The notes: a model not told the origin generated them from the sequence alone. Shown: positions 47,472-56,808, counted from the stretch's first letter. The stretch is DNA of 64,000 nucleotides from Solirubrobacteraceae bacterium (GCA_025451035.1 JANWLE010000015.1:1-64000), one strand, 5' to 3'. A program made the numbers and translations.

Positions 47472-48601
47472 TAGCGGCGGGCCTCTTGGATCCGTTGCAG
47501 GAAGCGGTCGAACAGGTAGAGGCTGTCGTGCGGGCCGGGGCCGGCCTCCGGGTGGTACTGGACGGTACCGCCGGGGACGTCCAGGAGCTCAAGGCCCTCG
47601 ACAGTGCGGTCATAGAGGTTCACGTGCGAGAGCGCCGCGGCGCCGAAGTCGGTTTCCCAGCGCACGGGCTCGTCACGCTCGAGCGTGCGCACGCCGCCGG
47701 GACCGAGGACGGCGAAACCGTGGTTCTGGGAGGTGATCTCGACCCGTCCGCTCTGCAGGTCCTTCACGGGATGGTTGGACCCGTGGTGCCCGAATGGCAG
47801 CTTGAAGGTGTCCAGGCCGACGGCGCGGCACAGCAGCTGGTGGCCGAGGCAGATCCCCCAGACTGGACGCTTGCCCACCAGTTCCCGCACGGTCTGCACC
47901 ACGTAGTCGAGCGCGGCCGGGTCGCCGGGCCCGTTGGAGAGAAAGACAGCGTCGGGGTCCTCGGCGAGGAGATCCTGCGCGCTGGAGGTGCACGGGTGCA
48001 GTGTCACGCGCGCACCGCGGGCCAGCAGGTTGCGCACGATCGAGCCCTTGATGCCGGTGTCGAGCACGGCGATGCGGGGGCCATCGCCCTGGCCGTGGCT
48101 GGTCCTCTCGCGCGGCGTCACCACACGCGCGAGGTCCTGTCCTGTCATCGGCGGCTCGGCGTCGATCAGCGCGCGCGCCTCGTATTCGCTGATCTCGGCA
48201 GGGAAGAGGCCGCCGCGCATCGCGCCAGCCTCGCGAATGTGGCGCACCAGCGACCTGGTGTCTACACCGGTGATCGCCGGAAGGCCGTGATCGGCCAGCC
48301 AGTCAAGCCAGCCGCCCTCCGCCGAGGGGGCATCCTCGCGGTTGACCGCGGCGCGCATGATCGCCGCGCGCGCCCAAGGGCGCTCTGACTCCATCGCCTG
48401 GGAGTTCACGCCGTAGTTGCCGATGTGCGGGTATGTGAACGTGATCAGCTGCCCGGCGAAGGACGGGTCGGACATCGACTCCTGGTAGCCGGACATCCCG
48501 GTCGTGAAGACGATCTCCCCCACCGCGTGACCGTGGGCTGCGCACGCCTGGCCGTCAAAACGGGTGCCGTCCTCGAGCAGCACATACGCCCGTCTGCTCA
48601 C
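47471..48601 (-). CDS. carA: Carbamoyl-phosphate synthase small subunit
   Basis: [53 protein letters not shown] start 48601. Confidence 0.97.
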   Translation of the reverse strand: MSRRAYVLLEDGTRFDGQACAAHGHAVGEIVFTTGMSGYQESMSDPSFAGQLITFTYPHIGNYGVNSQAMESERPWARAAIMRAAVNREDAPSAEGGWLDWLADHGLPAITGVDTRSLVRHIREAGAMRGGLFPAEISEYEARALIDAEPPMTGQDLARVVTPRERTSHGQGDGPRIAVLDTGIKGSIVRNLLARGARVTLHPCTSSAQDLLAEDPDAVFLSNGPGDPAALDYVVQTVRELVGKRPVWGICLGHQLLCRAVGLDTFKLPFGHHGSNHPVKDLQSGRVEITSQNHGFAVLGPGGVRTLERDEPVRWETDFGAAALSHVNLYDRTVEGLELLDVPGGTVQYHPEAGPGPHDSLYLFDRFLQRIQEARR

Positions 48602-49122
48602 TTGATCAGCCCCTGGACTGCCTTGAACTCTGGGGTGCCGGCTCGCTCCAAGAGCTCGAACAGAACGGACTCGACCGTCGTGACGGTCGCCCCGGCCCGC
48701 TGCAGGCGCTCCAGTGCACGGTCGCTGTCTGCCTGGTGGCGTGAGCCGACGGCGTCCGCGGGAACGTGCACTTCTACCCCGCTCGAGAGGAGGTCGTGCA
48801 CGGTCTGCGAGACGCAGACATGCGTCTCGATCCCGCACACGATCACCTGATCGCGCTGCGCGAGATCAAAGCCATCTGCGCGTGCCGCGGAGAAAACTGT
48901 CTTTTCGATCCGCGGCTCACTCTCTAGCCCCACCTCGGGCACGGTGTGACCCAGCCCCTGCGGATACTGCTCGCTGATAAGCCGCGGGACTCCGAGGATG
49001 CGCGCGGCGGCCAGCAGCTTCGCCGTGGCCGCGGCGACCCGCGTGAACGACGCGTATGACCGGAAGGCCTCTTGCACATCGATCACCAGCAACCCCGCGC
49101 GCTCTCGCTGCAACAGGCTCAT
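48598..49122 (-). CDS. Isochorismatase-family cysteine hydrolase within the pyr operon
   Basis: LLVIDVQEAF (Asp), EPRIEKTVFSA (Lys), VIVCGIETHVCVSQTVHDL (Cys). Confidence 0.88.
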   Translation of the reverse strand: MSLLQRERAGLLVIDVQEAFRSYASFTRVAAATAKLLAAARILGVPRLISEQYPQGLGHTVPEVGLESEPRIEKTVFSAARADGFDLAQRDQVIVCGIETHVCVSQTVHDLLSSGVEVHVPADAVGSRHQADSDRALERLQRAGATVTTVESVLFELLERAGTPEFKAVQGLIK

Positions 49123-50465
49123 ACGGACACCACCGAGAAGGCGCGCTCGCGGTAGGCGACGGCGCCGTCGGCGATCGTCAGAAGCACTCGCCCGCGCAGC
49201 CGCCGTCCTGCAAAGCAACAGTTATCGGAGCGGCTCTCCCACCCCTGCTCGCCGGCGACCCACTCCGCGTCAAGGTCGATCAGCGTGAGGTTCGCGGGCT
49301 GGCCGACCTCCACGGCGAACACCGGCAGGTCAAACAGCGCCGCTCCCGCAGTCATGCGACGGACCAACAGGTCGAGGTCGATCACGCCCGGGAGGACCAG
49401 CTGCGTATACAGCGCGGCGAAAGCGGTCTCCAGGCCAGTGGTCCCCATCGGCGCCTGCTCGAATGGGACCTCCTTTTCGTCGCGGGCGTGCGGCGCGTGG
49501 TCGGTCGCGACGCAGTCGATCGTCCCATCGCGCAGCCCCTCGATCAGCGCCTCGCGGTCCTCCTCGCCGCAGAGCGGCGGGTTGACCTTCATGCGGGTGT
49601 CGAGCTTCAGGACGTCGCGGTCGCTCAGCAGCAGATGGTGCGGAGTCACCTCTGCGCTGACCCGTATGCCGTCCGCCTTTGCGGCCGCCACGGCATGCAC
49701 AGAGGAGGCGCAGCTGAGGTGCTGGAAGTGCACCCGCCCGTTCTCGTAGGCGGCGAGCGCCGCGTCGCGTGCGACCATCGTCGACTCCGAGACGCTCGGG
49801 ATTCCGCGCACGCCGAGCCTCGCGCTGACCTCCCCCTCGTGCATGCTGCCGCCGCGCGACAGCGACGGATCCTCCTCGTGCAGGCTCAACACTCCGCCGC
49901 ACAGACGCTGGTAGGCGAGCGCCCTGCGCAGCATTCCCGCGCTCGCGACGGGGTGACCGTCGTCGGTGAAGCCGACGGCGCCCAGCTCGCGCAGCTCCTG
50001 CATGTCGGTCAGCTCCTCCCCGGCCAAGCCGCGGGTGATCGCCCCCATAAAGCCGATGGGCACGCGCGCCTCGCGCGCGGCGCTCTCGCGCAGCGAGCGC
50101 AACAGCGGCCCCGAGTCCGTCACCGGGTCGGTGTTCGGCATCGCGATCACCGCGGCGAAGCCACCGGCGGCGGCGGCCCGAGTACCGGTTTCCAGATCCT
50201 CCTTGTGCTCCTGGCCGGGGGTGCGCAGATGCACGTGCGGGTCAAAGAAAGCCGGCAGCAGATGACGGCCTTTGCCGTCGAGCAGCTCGAACCCGTCCTT
50301 GGCCTCCAGGGTCAAGGCGGCGGCGATCTCGGCGATCTCGCCTTCGCGCACGAGCACGTCCTTGCGCGCGTCGAGCCCCCGCCAAGGGTCGAACAGGTGA
50401 ACGTCTCGCAGCAGCATCGAAGCCGCGCGGTGCGGTCCATGGATCAGCGGTGGGCTCGCCATCAC
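49119..50465 (-). CDS. pyrC: Dihydroorotase
   Basis: LLPAFFDPHVHLRTPGQEHKEDLETGTRAAAAGGF, CVATDHAPHARDEK. Confidence 0.95.
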   Translation of the reverse strand: MMASPPLIHGPHRAASMLLRDVHLFDPWRGLDARKDVLVREGEIAEIAAALTLEAKDGFELLDGKGRHLLPAFFDPHVHLRTPGQEHKEDLETGTRAAAAGGFAAVIAMPNTDPVTDSGPLLRSLRESAAREARVPIGFMGAITRGLAGEELTDMQELRELGAVGFTDDGHPVASAGMLRRALAYQRLCGGVLSLHEEDPSLSRGGSMHEGEVSARLGVRGIPSVSESTMVARDAALAAYENGRVHFQHLSCASSVHAVAAAKADGIRVSAEVTPHHLLLSDRDVLKLDTRMKVNPPLCGEEDREALIEGLRDGTIDCVATDHAPHARDEKEVPFEQAPMGTTGLETAFAALYTQLVLPGVIDLDLLVRRMTAGAALFDLPVFAVEVGQPANLTLIDLDAEWVAGEQGWESRSDNCCFAGRRLRGRVLLTIADGAVAYRERAFSVVSV

Positions 50466-51400
50466 GCCAGTTGCGGCTCGGGTGCCTGCGAGGGGTTGCG
50501 CTCCGGCGTGCCCGCCAGCAGCTCATACAGGACCGCCATCCGCACGACGACGCCCGCTTCGACCTGGGCGGTTATGAGCGCGCGCGGGGAGTCGATCACC
50601 TCGCCGGAGAGCTCGATGCCACGGTTGACCGGCCCTGGGTGCATGAGAACCTGTCGAGCCGACAGGCGCCGCGCGTTGATCTGGTAGCAGGCGACATACT
50701 CGCGTAGCGAAGGCAGCGAGGACTCGATCATTCGCTCGCGTTGCATGCGCAGCGCATAGACGACATCCGCGCCCGTGATCTCCTCCAGCGAGTAGCGCAC
50801 CTCGCAGCCGAGCGCCTCGATCCCGCGGGGGATCAGCGTCGGCGGGCCCGCGACGGTGACCTTCGCGCCCATCTTCTGGAAGGCGAGGATGTTCGAGCGT
50901 GCAACCCGTGAGTGGGTGATATCGCCAACGATCCAGATGCTCGCCCCGCTTATCTCGCCGAGATGGCGTCGCAGCGTGTAGACGTCGAGCAGCGCCTGGG
51001 TCGGGTGCTCGTGCTTGCCGTCGCCGGCGTTCACGACCGCGGCGCTGCACCAGCGGGAGATCAGCTCGGCTGCGCCAGCCCACGGGGTGCGCAGCACGAT
51101 CGCGTCGGGCTTGTGTGCGCTGAGCGTGAGCACGGTGTCCTTCAGCGACTCGCCCTTCTCGACGCTCGATCCGCTGGAGGCGAAGTTGACGACGTCGGCG
51201 GACAGTCGCTTGGCGGCGATTTCGAAAGAGCTGCGCGTGCGGGTCGACGCCTCGTAAAAGAGGTTGAGCACCATCCGCCCACGCAGCGTCGGCACCTTCT
51301 TGATTTCGCGGTCGGACACCTCGGCGAAGCGTTCTGCTTGCTCCACGATGCGCTCTATCGCCGCGCGGTCGAGATCCTCGATCGAAAGCAGGTGGTTCAC
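50462..51400 (-). CDS. pyrB: Aspartate carbamoyltransferase catalytic subunit
   Basis: VLNLFYEASTRTRSSFEIAAKRLSAD, EHPTQALLDVYTL, HPGPVNRGIEL. Confidence 0.97.
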   Translation of the reverse strand: MNHLLSIEDLDRAAIERIVEQAERFAEVSDREIKKVPTLRGRMVLNLFYEASTRTRSSFEIAAKRLSADVVNFASSGSSVEKGESLKDTVLTLSAHKPDAIVLRTPWAGAAELISRWCSAAVVNAGDGKHEHPTQALLDVYTLRRHLGEISGASIWIVGDITHSRVARSNILAFQKMGAKVTVAGPPTLIPRGIEALGCEVRYSLEEITGADVVYALRMQRERMIESSLPSLREYVACYQINARRLSARQVLMHPGPVNRGIELSGEVIDSPRALITAQVEAGVVVRMAVLYELLAGTPERNPSQAPEPQLA

Positions 51401-51951
51401 GGCGTGGGCGCTCCGTTGGCGGAGGCGATCGTCACCGCGTCGTGGCCGTCGAGCTCGCGCACCTGCACGTTGACGCGCTCTTCGCGTGAGGTGGGCAGGT
51501 TCTTGCCGACATAGTCTGGGCGGATCGGCAGCTCGCGGTGGCCGCGGTCGGCGAGCACGGCGAGCTGAACGCGCTCGGGGCGTCCGTAGTCGAACAGGGC
51601 CTCGATCGCGGCTCGCACGGTGCGGCCGGTGTAGAGCACGTCGTCGACGACCACCACGGTTCTGGCCGTCACGTCGAACTCGATGTGCGAGGCGTGCAGC
51701 ACCGGCGCTCCCGGCCTGCGCGCGACGTCGTCACGGTAGAAGCCGATGTCGAGGTCACCGAGCGGGATCTCGGCCGACAGCAGCTCGCGCAGCTGGCGCT
51801 GCAAGCGGTTTGCCAGATACGCCCCGCGACGGTGAATGCCGACGATGGCGAGATTCTCTGCGCGCGGGTTGCGCTCGGCTATCTCGTGCGCAATGCGCGT
51901 CAGCGCCCGCCGCACCCCATCCCCGTCGAGGACGATCTTCTGCTTGCTCAT
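51397..51951 (-). CDS. pyrR: Bifunctional pyr operon regulator/uracil phosphoribosyltransferase PyrR
   Basis: ILDGDGVRRALTRIAHEIAERN, VVVVDDVLYTGRTVRAAIEAL PRPP motif. Confidence 0.95.
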   Translation of the reverse strand: MSKQKIVLDGDGVRRALTRIAHEIAERNPRAENLAIVGIHRRGAYLANRLQRQLRELLSAEIPLGDLDIGFYRDDVARRPGAPVLHASHIEFDVTARTVVVVDDVLYTGRTVRAAIEALFDYGRPERVQLAVLADRGHRELPIRPDYVGKNLPTSREERVNVQVRELDGHDAVTIASANGAPTP

Positions 51952-51956
51952 AACCC

Positions 51957-51981
51957 TTCCTGGCCTCACTGGACCGGATTA
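51957..51981 (-). promoter_or_regulatory. Putative PyrR-binding RNA element upstream of pyrR start
   Basis: Minus strand AATCCGGTCCAGTGAGGCCAGGAAGG resembles the PyrR binding-loop consensus (TCCNGNGAGGY) in a small hairpin overlapping the SD. Confidence 0.6.
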
Positions 51982-52001
51982 AAGGAACTTGCCGGACTGT
52001 A

Positions 52002-52988
52002 TCAGCGTGAGGCGACAGCCTCCACATCGTTGCGATTCTCTGGAGTGGCGCCGGGCTTGCGCTCGGGCCAGCGGTGGATCTTCGCCGTCCCTCGCTCGGG
52101 GAACGGCACCTCAATCGTGTCGAAGTCACGCGGCACCTGCGCCCCTGCGAAAGTCTCCCTGGCCTCTCTCTGGACTTCTCCGCCGGTGTGGCGCGCCGAT
52201 AGGTGAACGAGCGCGAGCATTCGTACTTCGGCGGCGAGCGCGAGCTCGGAGGCCTGGCGGGCCGTGCTGTGGCCGGTGTCAGCGGCACGCTCGGACTCTT
52301 GCTGCATGAACGTCGCCTCGTGTATGAGCACGTCAGCCTGGTGCGCGGCGAGCGCGACAGCCTCGCACGGCGCGGTGTCGCCCGAGAGCACGATCTTGCG
52401 GCCCTCGCGCTCGGCGCCGATAACCTGCTCCGGCGTTACGCCGGCCACGGTCTCCCCCCGCTGCAGACGCCCGAAGTCCGGTCCGGGCTTCACGCCGAGG
52501 CGCTCGGCGAGCTCGGCGTCCAGGTGCCCAGGGCGGGGATCCTCCACCAGCGCGTAGCCGAACGCGCTGGCGCGTCGGTGCTCGACGGGGATTGCGCTCA
52601 CCCGGTAGCCGCCGAACTCGACGCTCTCGCCGCCCTGTAGCTCGGTGATCTCGAGCTCATACGGCAGGCGCCCGTAGATGAAGCGCGTGGCGTCCATCAG
52701 GCGCGTCAGGCCGGCGGGCCCGTAAATCCGAAGCGGCTGGTCGCGGTCGCGTAGCGCGAAGGACTTCAGCATCCCCGGCAGGCCGAGCCAGTGGTCCGCG
52801 TGAAAGTGCGTAATGAAGACGCACTGGACATCGGTGAGGCCAACCGAGCGGGCCAGCTGGCGCTGGGTGCCTTCCCCGCAGTCGAACAGCAGACGGTCGC
52901 CTCCGCAGCGCAGAAGGACGCCGGGAAGTCCGCGCATCGGGCTCGGCACCGACCCGCCCGTGCCGGCGAAGAAAACCGAGAGATCCAT
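52002..52988 (-). CDS. rnz: Ribonuclease Z
   Basis: FITHFHADHWLGLPGML, SGDTAPCEA, HEATFMQQESERAADTGHSTA. Confidence 0.93.
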   Translation of the reverse strand: MDLSVFFAGTGGSVPSPMRGLPGVLLRCGGDRLLFDCGEGTQRQLARSVGLTDVQCVFITHFHADHWLGLPGMLKSFALRDRDQPLRIYGPAGLTRLMDATRFIYGRLPYELEITELQGGESVEFGGYRVSAIPVEHRRASAFGYALVEDPRPGHLDAELAERLGVKPGPDFGRLQRGETVAGVTPEQVIGAEREGRKIVLSGDTAPCEAVALAAHQADVLIHEATFMQQESERAADTGHSTARQASELALAAEVRMLALVHLSARHTGGEVQREARETFAGAQVPRDFDTIEVPFPERGTAKIHRWPERKPGATPENRNDVEAVASR

Positions 52989-53083
52989 GCCCGGAACGGT
53001 AGCGGCGCGGCACGCGCGACGGTGCGAGGCCTCGAAGTGCCGCTAAGCTGCCAGGCCGGTGGTCTCACGGTCACCTCGTGTTG

Positions 53084-53156
53084 GCGCCCGTAGCTCAGTG
53101 GATAGAGCGTCCGCCTCCGGAGCGGAAGGTCGCGTGTTCGAATCACGCCGGGCGCG
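53084..53156 (+). tRNA. tRNA-Arg (anticodon CCG)
   Basis: Cloverleaf GCGCCCG-TA-GCTC-AGTGGATA-GAGC-G-TCCGC-CTCCGGA-GCGGA-AGGTC-GCGTG-TTCGAAT-CACGC-CGGGCGC-G. Confidence 0.95.
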
Positions 53157-53276
53157 TCTATCGCTGTCCGTAAGCGGGCACTGCTCGCTCGATCAGGCCA
53201 TGTGGTTCCTGCCGCGCTCTTCGTCCCGGAGGTGTAGCGGTCCTCGAAAGCGTCGCATTCGCGGAGAGGGGTTCGT

Positions 53277-53671
53277 ATGGCAACGATCGATCACCGTCGG
53301 CTCTATCGCCTTCCATGGTCACTGCCGGACAACGCGATAGCTTGGCTAGAGCCGACCAAGAAGTGCAACCTCGCCTGCCTGGGCTGCTATCGCGAAAACG
53401 ACCCAAGGGGACACAAGACCAGAACCTGCGTAGCGTCGCGCGTCGCTGGCTGACGGCGGTCGCCCGCAAACTGCCGCGAATCGGCGAGAAGCTGCGCTTC
53501 CAGTCGGTGATGATCATCCAGCCAGCCGACATATACGAGGACGGCCACCAGAAAATGTGTGACGGGTGCCCAGACATGACGGTGTGGAACGACCGTCTGG
53601 TCTGGTCCTGCAGGCTCGAGGAGCCCGAACGCTACGGCGACTTCGTGCAAATGGTGCCCAACGGGAGCTAA
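53277..53671 (+). pseudogene. Decayed radical SAM protein gene: N-terminus with CxxxCxxC plus out-of-frame C-terminus, most of the core deleted
   Basis: Frame 53277-53453: MATIDHRRLYRLPWSLPDNAIAWLEPTKKCNLACLGCYRENDPRGHKT..stop. Different frame to 53671: LRFQSVMIIQPADIYEDGHQKMCDGCPDMTVWNDRLVWSCRLEEPERYGDFVQMVPNGS. Confidence 0.8.
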
Positions 53672-53809
53672 GGCACAGTGCAGGCTCGGCAGCGGTGAGA
53701 AGCCACCCGCGGAGCGACAATTGGCGTATCGGTGCCACCACGTGTGCCGAGCTCACGGCAACAGCCACCGTGTCCTTACCTCCGTCCGCCGCGAAGGAGG
53801 GCGCAACTG

Positions 53810-54955
53810 TCAGCTTGCGTCGAGCGCGCGCTCACGTGCGCGCCTGCGCGTGAACGCAAGGGAGGCTGCTATCGCCGCCACTAGCGCAGCGATAGGGAGC
53901 ACCGCACTCCCCACCAGGACGAGGACAGCCAGCGCCGTGGTCAGGATCTCTCCCGCCTGGTCAAGCGCGCCGCCCGGCGAGAGCACGGCGGCCGGCTTCT
54001 TTTCGTTTTCGGGCGTGAGCGACAGCGCCACCTCGGTGTAGGTGACACGCCCCGTCAGTGCGCGCAGCGACGCCTGCAAGTTTGAGATGCGCGCCTCGGC
54101 GGCGTGCAGGCGGGCCGCGAGGGCTTGCGCCTGCCGGTAGTCCACCGCCCGCTTGAGCTGCACAAGCAGGCTGGCGCGCTCGGCCTGCGCGTCGGTGAGG
54201 GCGCGCCGCGTGCCGTCCAGCTCGTCGGTGATGTCATTGGTGGTGTTCGTCTCAGAACGCACCCGCCCCAGGTCGGCCAGGGCGGAGATCAGCCCGGAGA
54301 GCTTCACGCTGGGTACACGCAGGTCAAAGCTCGCGCCGCCCTGTTCGCCCTGCCCCGAGCTCACGGTCGACTGCTGCACATACCCGTGAAAGCTGCCGGC
54401 GAGCGTGAAGACCCGCTGTGCTGTCGCGTTGATGGAGGCCGGCGAGACGCCCACATCAAGCGATGCGCTCCTCTCGACTTGGCGTGCTCCGCCGGGCGCG
54501 GCCGGCTGACTAGAGCTCTGTGTGAGTGGGGCTGGAATCGCGGGGGCGGCCGATGGGGCTGACTGGGCGGCTCCATTTGCGTACGGCGCACGTGCCGAGG
54601 AGAACTGCGATGCCGCGCCGCCGCCGCGCCTGGCGGGCACGTGACGGCCGCCGCCCAGCGTAAACGGCAGCGCCACCGCTGCCGCCAACGCCACAATGGA
54701 CGCGGCGACGATCGCGGGTTGCAGCCCAAGGCGCCTACGCGCAGGCGCCCGGCGCGCAAAGCCCCGCTCGAGGCGAGCGTCGAGCTTCGCCTGGAACGCC
54801 TCGCTCGGCTCTGGCCTGAGCTCGCGTATCTCGACCGTAAGCTCGACAAGAGGAGCGTGTTCAGCGCCCGTCGGTTCGCCGCACAACGCCCTGTCGATGA
54901 CTTCCAGCTCGCGCGTGACATCGATGTCAGTCCTGCGCCCTCTACGCCCGCTCAT
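53810..54955 (-). CDS. DUF4349 domain membrane protein, likely partner/anti-sigma of upstream ECF sigma
   Basis: VERSASLDVGVSPASINATAQRVFTLAGSFHGYVQQSTVS...DITDELDGTRRALTDAQAERASLLVQLKRA; overlaps sigma gene 3' end. Confidence 0.8.
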   Translation of the reverse strand: MSGRRGRRTDIDVTRELEVIDRALCGEPTGAEHAPLVELTVEIRELRPEPSEAFQAKLDARLERGFARRAPARRRLGLQPAIVAASIVALAAAVALPFTLGGGRHVPARRGGGAASQFSSARAPYANGAAQSAPSAAPAIPAPLTQSSSQPAAPGGARQVERSASLDVGVSPASINATAQRVFTLAGSFHGYVQQSTVSSGQGEQGGASFDLRVPSVKLSGLISALADLGRVRSETNTTNDITDELDGTRRALTDAQAERASLLVQLKRAVDYRQAQALAARLHAAEARISNLQASLRALTGRVTYTEVALSLTPENEKKPAAVLSPGGALDQAGEILTTALAVLVLVGSAVLPIAALVAAIAASLAFTRRRARERALDAS

Positions 54956-55490
54956 CGCATGCCTCTCTCAACTTGGTGATGGTCCGGTGCAGGAGCGTGC
55001 CTGCGTTTGAGTGGCTGACGCCGAGAACCCGGGCGATCTCGTGGTTGGTCAGCCCGCCGTGGAACTTCAGGGCGATCAGCTCACGCTCGCGTGGAGCGAG
55101 CGTCGCCATGGCGGCCCGCACCGTGGCGCGCAGCACTGTGGCCTCGGCTGTATCGGCGCCGTCAGCCGCGAGGTGTGCCTGCTCGCCGCTGAGTGCCGGG
55201 CTGCGCTTGCGCCGGCGCAACTCGTCCAGCGCGGCGTTGCGGGCTATGCCGAACAGCCACGCGCGCTCACTCCCGCGGCGCGGGTTGAACAGCCGCCGCC
55301 GGCGGTAGGCTCGCTCGAAAGCCAACGCGGTTATGTCCTCGGCGGTGCTCTCATCGCCCAGCAGCGTTGCCAGGTACGCGTAGAGGTCATCGCGCGAGGA
55401 TCTGTACAGATGCTCGAACCTGCGCTGGTGCGATGGCTCTTGCTCGGCGGCGGTGGCAGTGAGTGAGGCGGCCAAGGTTTCGCTGATCAC
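54942..55490 (-). CDS. ECF-type RNA polymerase sigma factor
   Basis: FEHLYRSSRDDLYAYLATLLGDESTAEDITALAFERAYRRR (sigma2), LAPRERELIALKFHGGLTNHEIARVLGVSHSNAGTLLHRTITKLRE (sigma4). Confidence 0.93.
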   Translation of the reverse strand: MISETLAASLTATAAEQEPSHQRRFEHLYRSSRDDLYAYLATLLGDESTAEDITALAFERAYRRRRLFNPRRGSERAWLFGIARNAALDELRRRKRSPALSGEQAHLAADGADTAEATVLRATVRAAMATLAPRERELIALKFHGGLTNHEIARVLGVSHSNAGTLLHRTITKLREACDERA

Positions 55491-55595
55491 ACCCTAACTA
55501 CGAACCACAAGCAGTCCCGTCACAGAAATAGTGGGTTAGAGCATCTCTGCCTGGATCGCTCAACGCGCAGCTTCGCGGTCTACGCTACAGGTGAA

Positions 55596-56507
55596 ATGAC
55601 CCTCCTCACACCACTAGCGACGCTGCTCTCGAACGAGAATCTCATCCAGCTGACCCCGACGCTCATCTTGGCGGCGCTGTACGGACGGCGCGTTCGCACA
55701 CTCGCGCGCTCCAGCCACCCCGTCTCAACGTGGCGACAGGCCTCTTTCTACAGCGGGCTCGCGCTGATCCTCATCGCCCTGCTGTCCCCGATCGGCGATC
55801 TCAGCGACGAACTTTTCTACGTGCACATGATCGAGCACATCCTGATGGGTGAATTCGCCTCGCTGCTGATCGTGCTCGGGCTGACCGGCCCGCTGCTGGT
55901 CCCCATCCTGCGCATCGGCTTCTTCGACCGCCTACGGGCTCTCAGCCACCCGCTCATCGCCTTCCCCCTGTGGGCGCTCGACCTCTACACGTGGCATTTG
56001 CCGTTCTTCTACCAGGAGGCGCTGCGTCACCTCGCGGTGCACGCGCTCGAGCACACCATGTTCATCGCCTTCGGGGTGAACATGTGGATGTGCCTGTTCG
56101 GGCCGCTGCCGAAGCCGAGCTGGTTCGGCAACCTCGGCAAGCTGATCTACATCATCGCCGTGCGCTTCGCCGGATCGGTGCTGGGGAACATCTTCTTGTG
56201 GTCGGGCACGGTCTTCTACCCCTTCTACAGCCACCCGGACGCGGTACACAAGATCGCCGCGCTGACAGACCAGCGCATGGCCGGCGGCATCATGATGACC
56301 GAGGAGGGGATCCTCACGATCTGCCTGTTCTGTTGGCTGTTTTTGCGTGCCGCTAGCGACAGCGAGCACCGCCAGGAACTGCTCGACCTCGCCCACGACC
56401 GCGGCGTCGAGTTGAGCGAGCAGCGCGCCGCGCGGGCAGTCGCCGCCGGTCGCGGCGGCGAGTTGCGCAAGCGGATCGAGTCAGCCGGGTCAGTCGACGC
56501 GTACTGA
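55596..56507 (+). CDS. Cytochrome c oxidase assembly protein (CtaG/caa3-type membrane protein)
   Basis: Multi-TM; YVHMIEHILMGEFASLLIVLGLTGPLL, HALEHTMFIAFGVNMWMCLFGP. Confidence 0.85.
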   Translation: MTLLTPLATLLSNENLIQLTPTLILAALYGRRVRTLARSSHPVSTWRQASFYSGLALILIALLSPIGDLSDELFYVHMIEHILMGEFASLLIVLGLTGPLLVPILRIGFFDRLRALSHPLIAFPLWALDLYTWHLPFFYQEALRHLAVHALEHTMFIAFGVNMWMCLFGPLPKPSWFGNLGKLIYIIAVRFAGSVLGNIFLWSGTVFYPFYSHPDAVHKIAALTDQRMAGGIMMTEEGILTICLFCWLFLRAASDSEHRQELLDLAHDRGVELSEQRAARAVAAGRGGELRKRIESAGSVDAY

Positions 56508-56532
56508 ACGTCAGACGCGCCCGAGGTCGTTT

Positions 56533-56808
56533 TCAGCCGCCCGCGACGGCCGGCAGGATCGTCAGCTCGGCGCCGTCATTGACCTCGGTGTCCAGGCCAT
56601 CCAAAAAGCGGATGTCCTCGCCCGAGACGTAGATGTTCACGAAGCGCCGCAGCGACCCGTCTTCGTCGGATATGCGTTCGCGCAGCTCTCCGAAGCGGTC
56701 GTACAGGCTGTCGAGGACCTCCTTGACAGTGGCGCCGTCGACCTGGGTCTCCGACGCCCCGTCGGCGGCCCCACGCAGCTGCGTGGGGATCTTCACCGTG
56801 ACCGCCAC
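56533..56808 (-). CDS. MoaD/ThiS-family ubiquitin-like sulfur carrier protein (C-terminal GG)
   Basis: VTVKIPTQLRGAADGASETQVDGATVKEVLDSLYDRFGELRERI...VNIYVSGEDIRFLDGLDTEVNDGAELTILPAVAGG; stops 2 nt after thrC. Confidence 0.9.
   Translation of the reverse strand: MAVTVKIPTQLRGAADGASETQVDGATVKEVLDSLYDRFGELRERISDEDGSLRRFVNIYVSGEDIRFLDGLDTEVNDGAELTILPAVAGG

Noticed and set aside
44446-48388. Long + strand ORFs opposite carB/carA (e.g. 44446..45360, 47465..48388)
   Set aside because: Shadow ORFs caused by high GC and codon bias; translations lack recognisable motifs and lie fully antisense to certain genes.
53315-53671. 118-aa + ORF as an independent intact gene
   Set aside because: Its C-terminal half is clearly the tail of a radical SAM protein and its N-terminal part is out-of-frame translation of the N-terminal segment; treated as one pseudogene.
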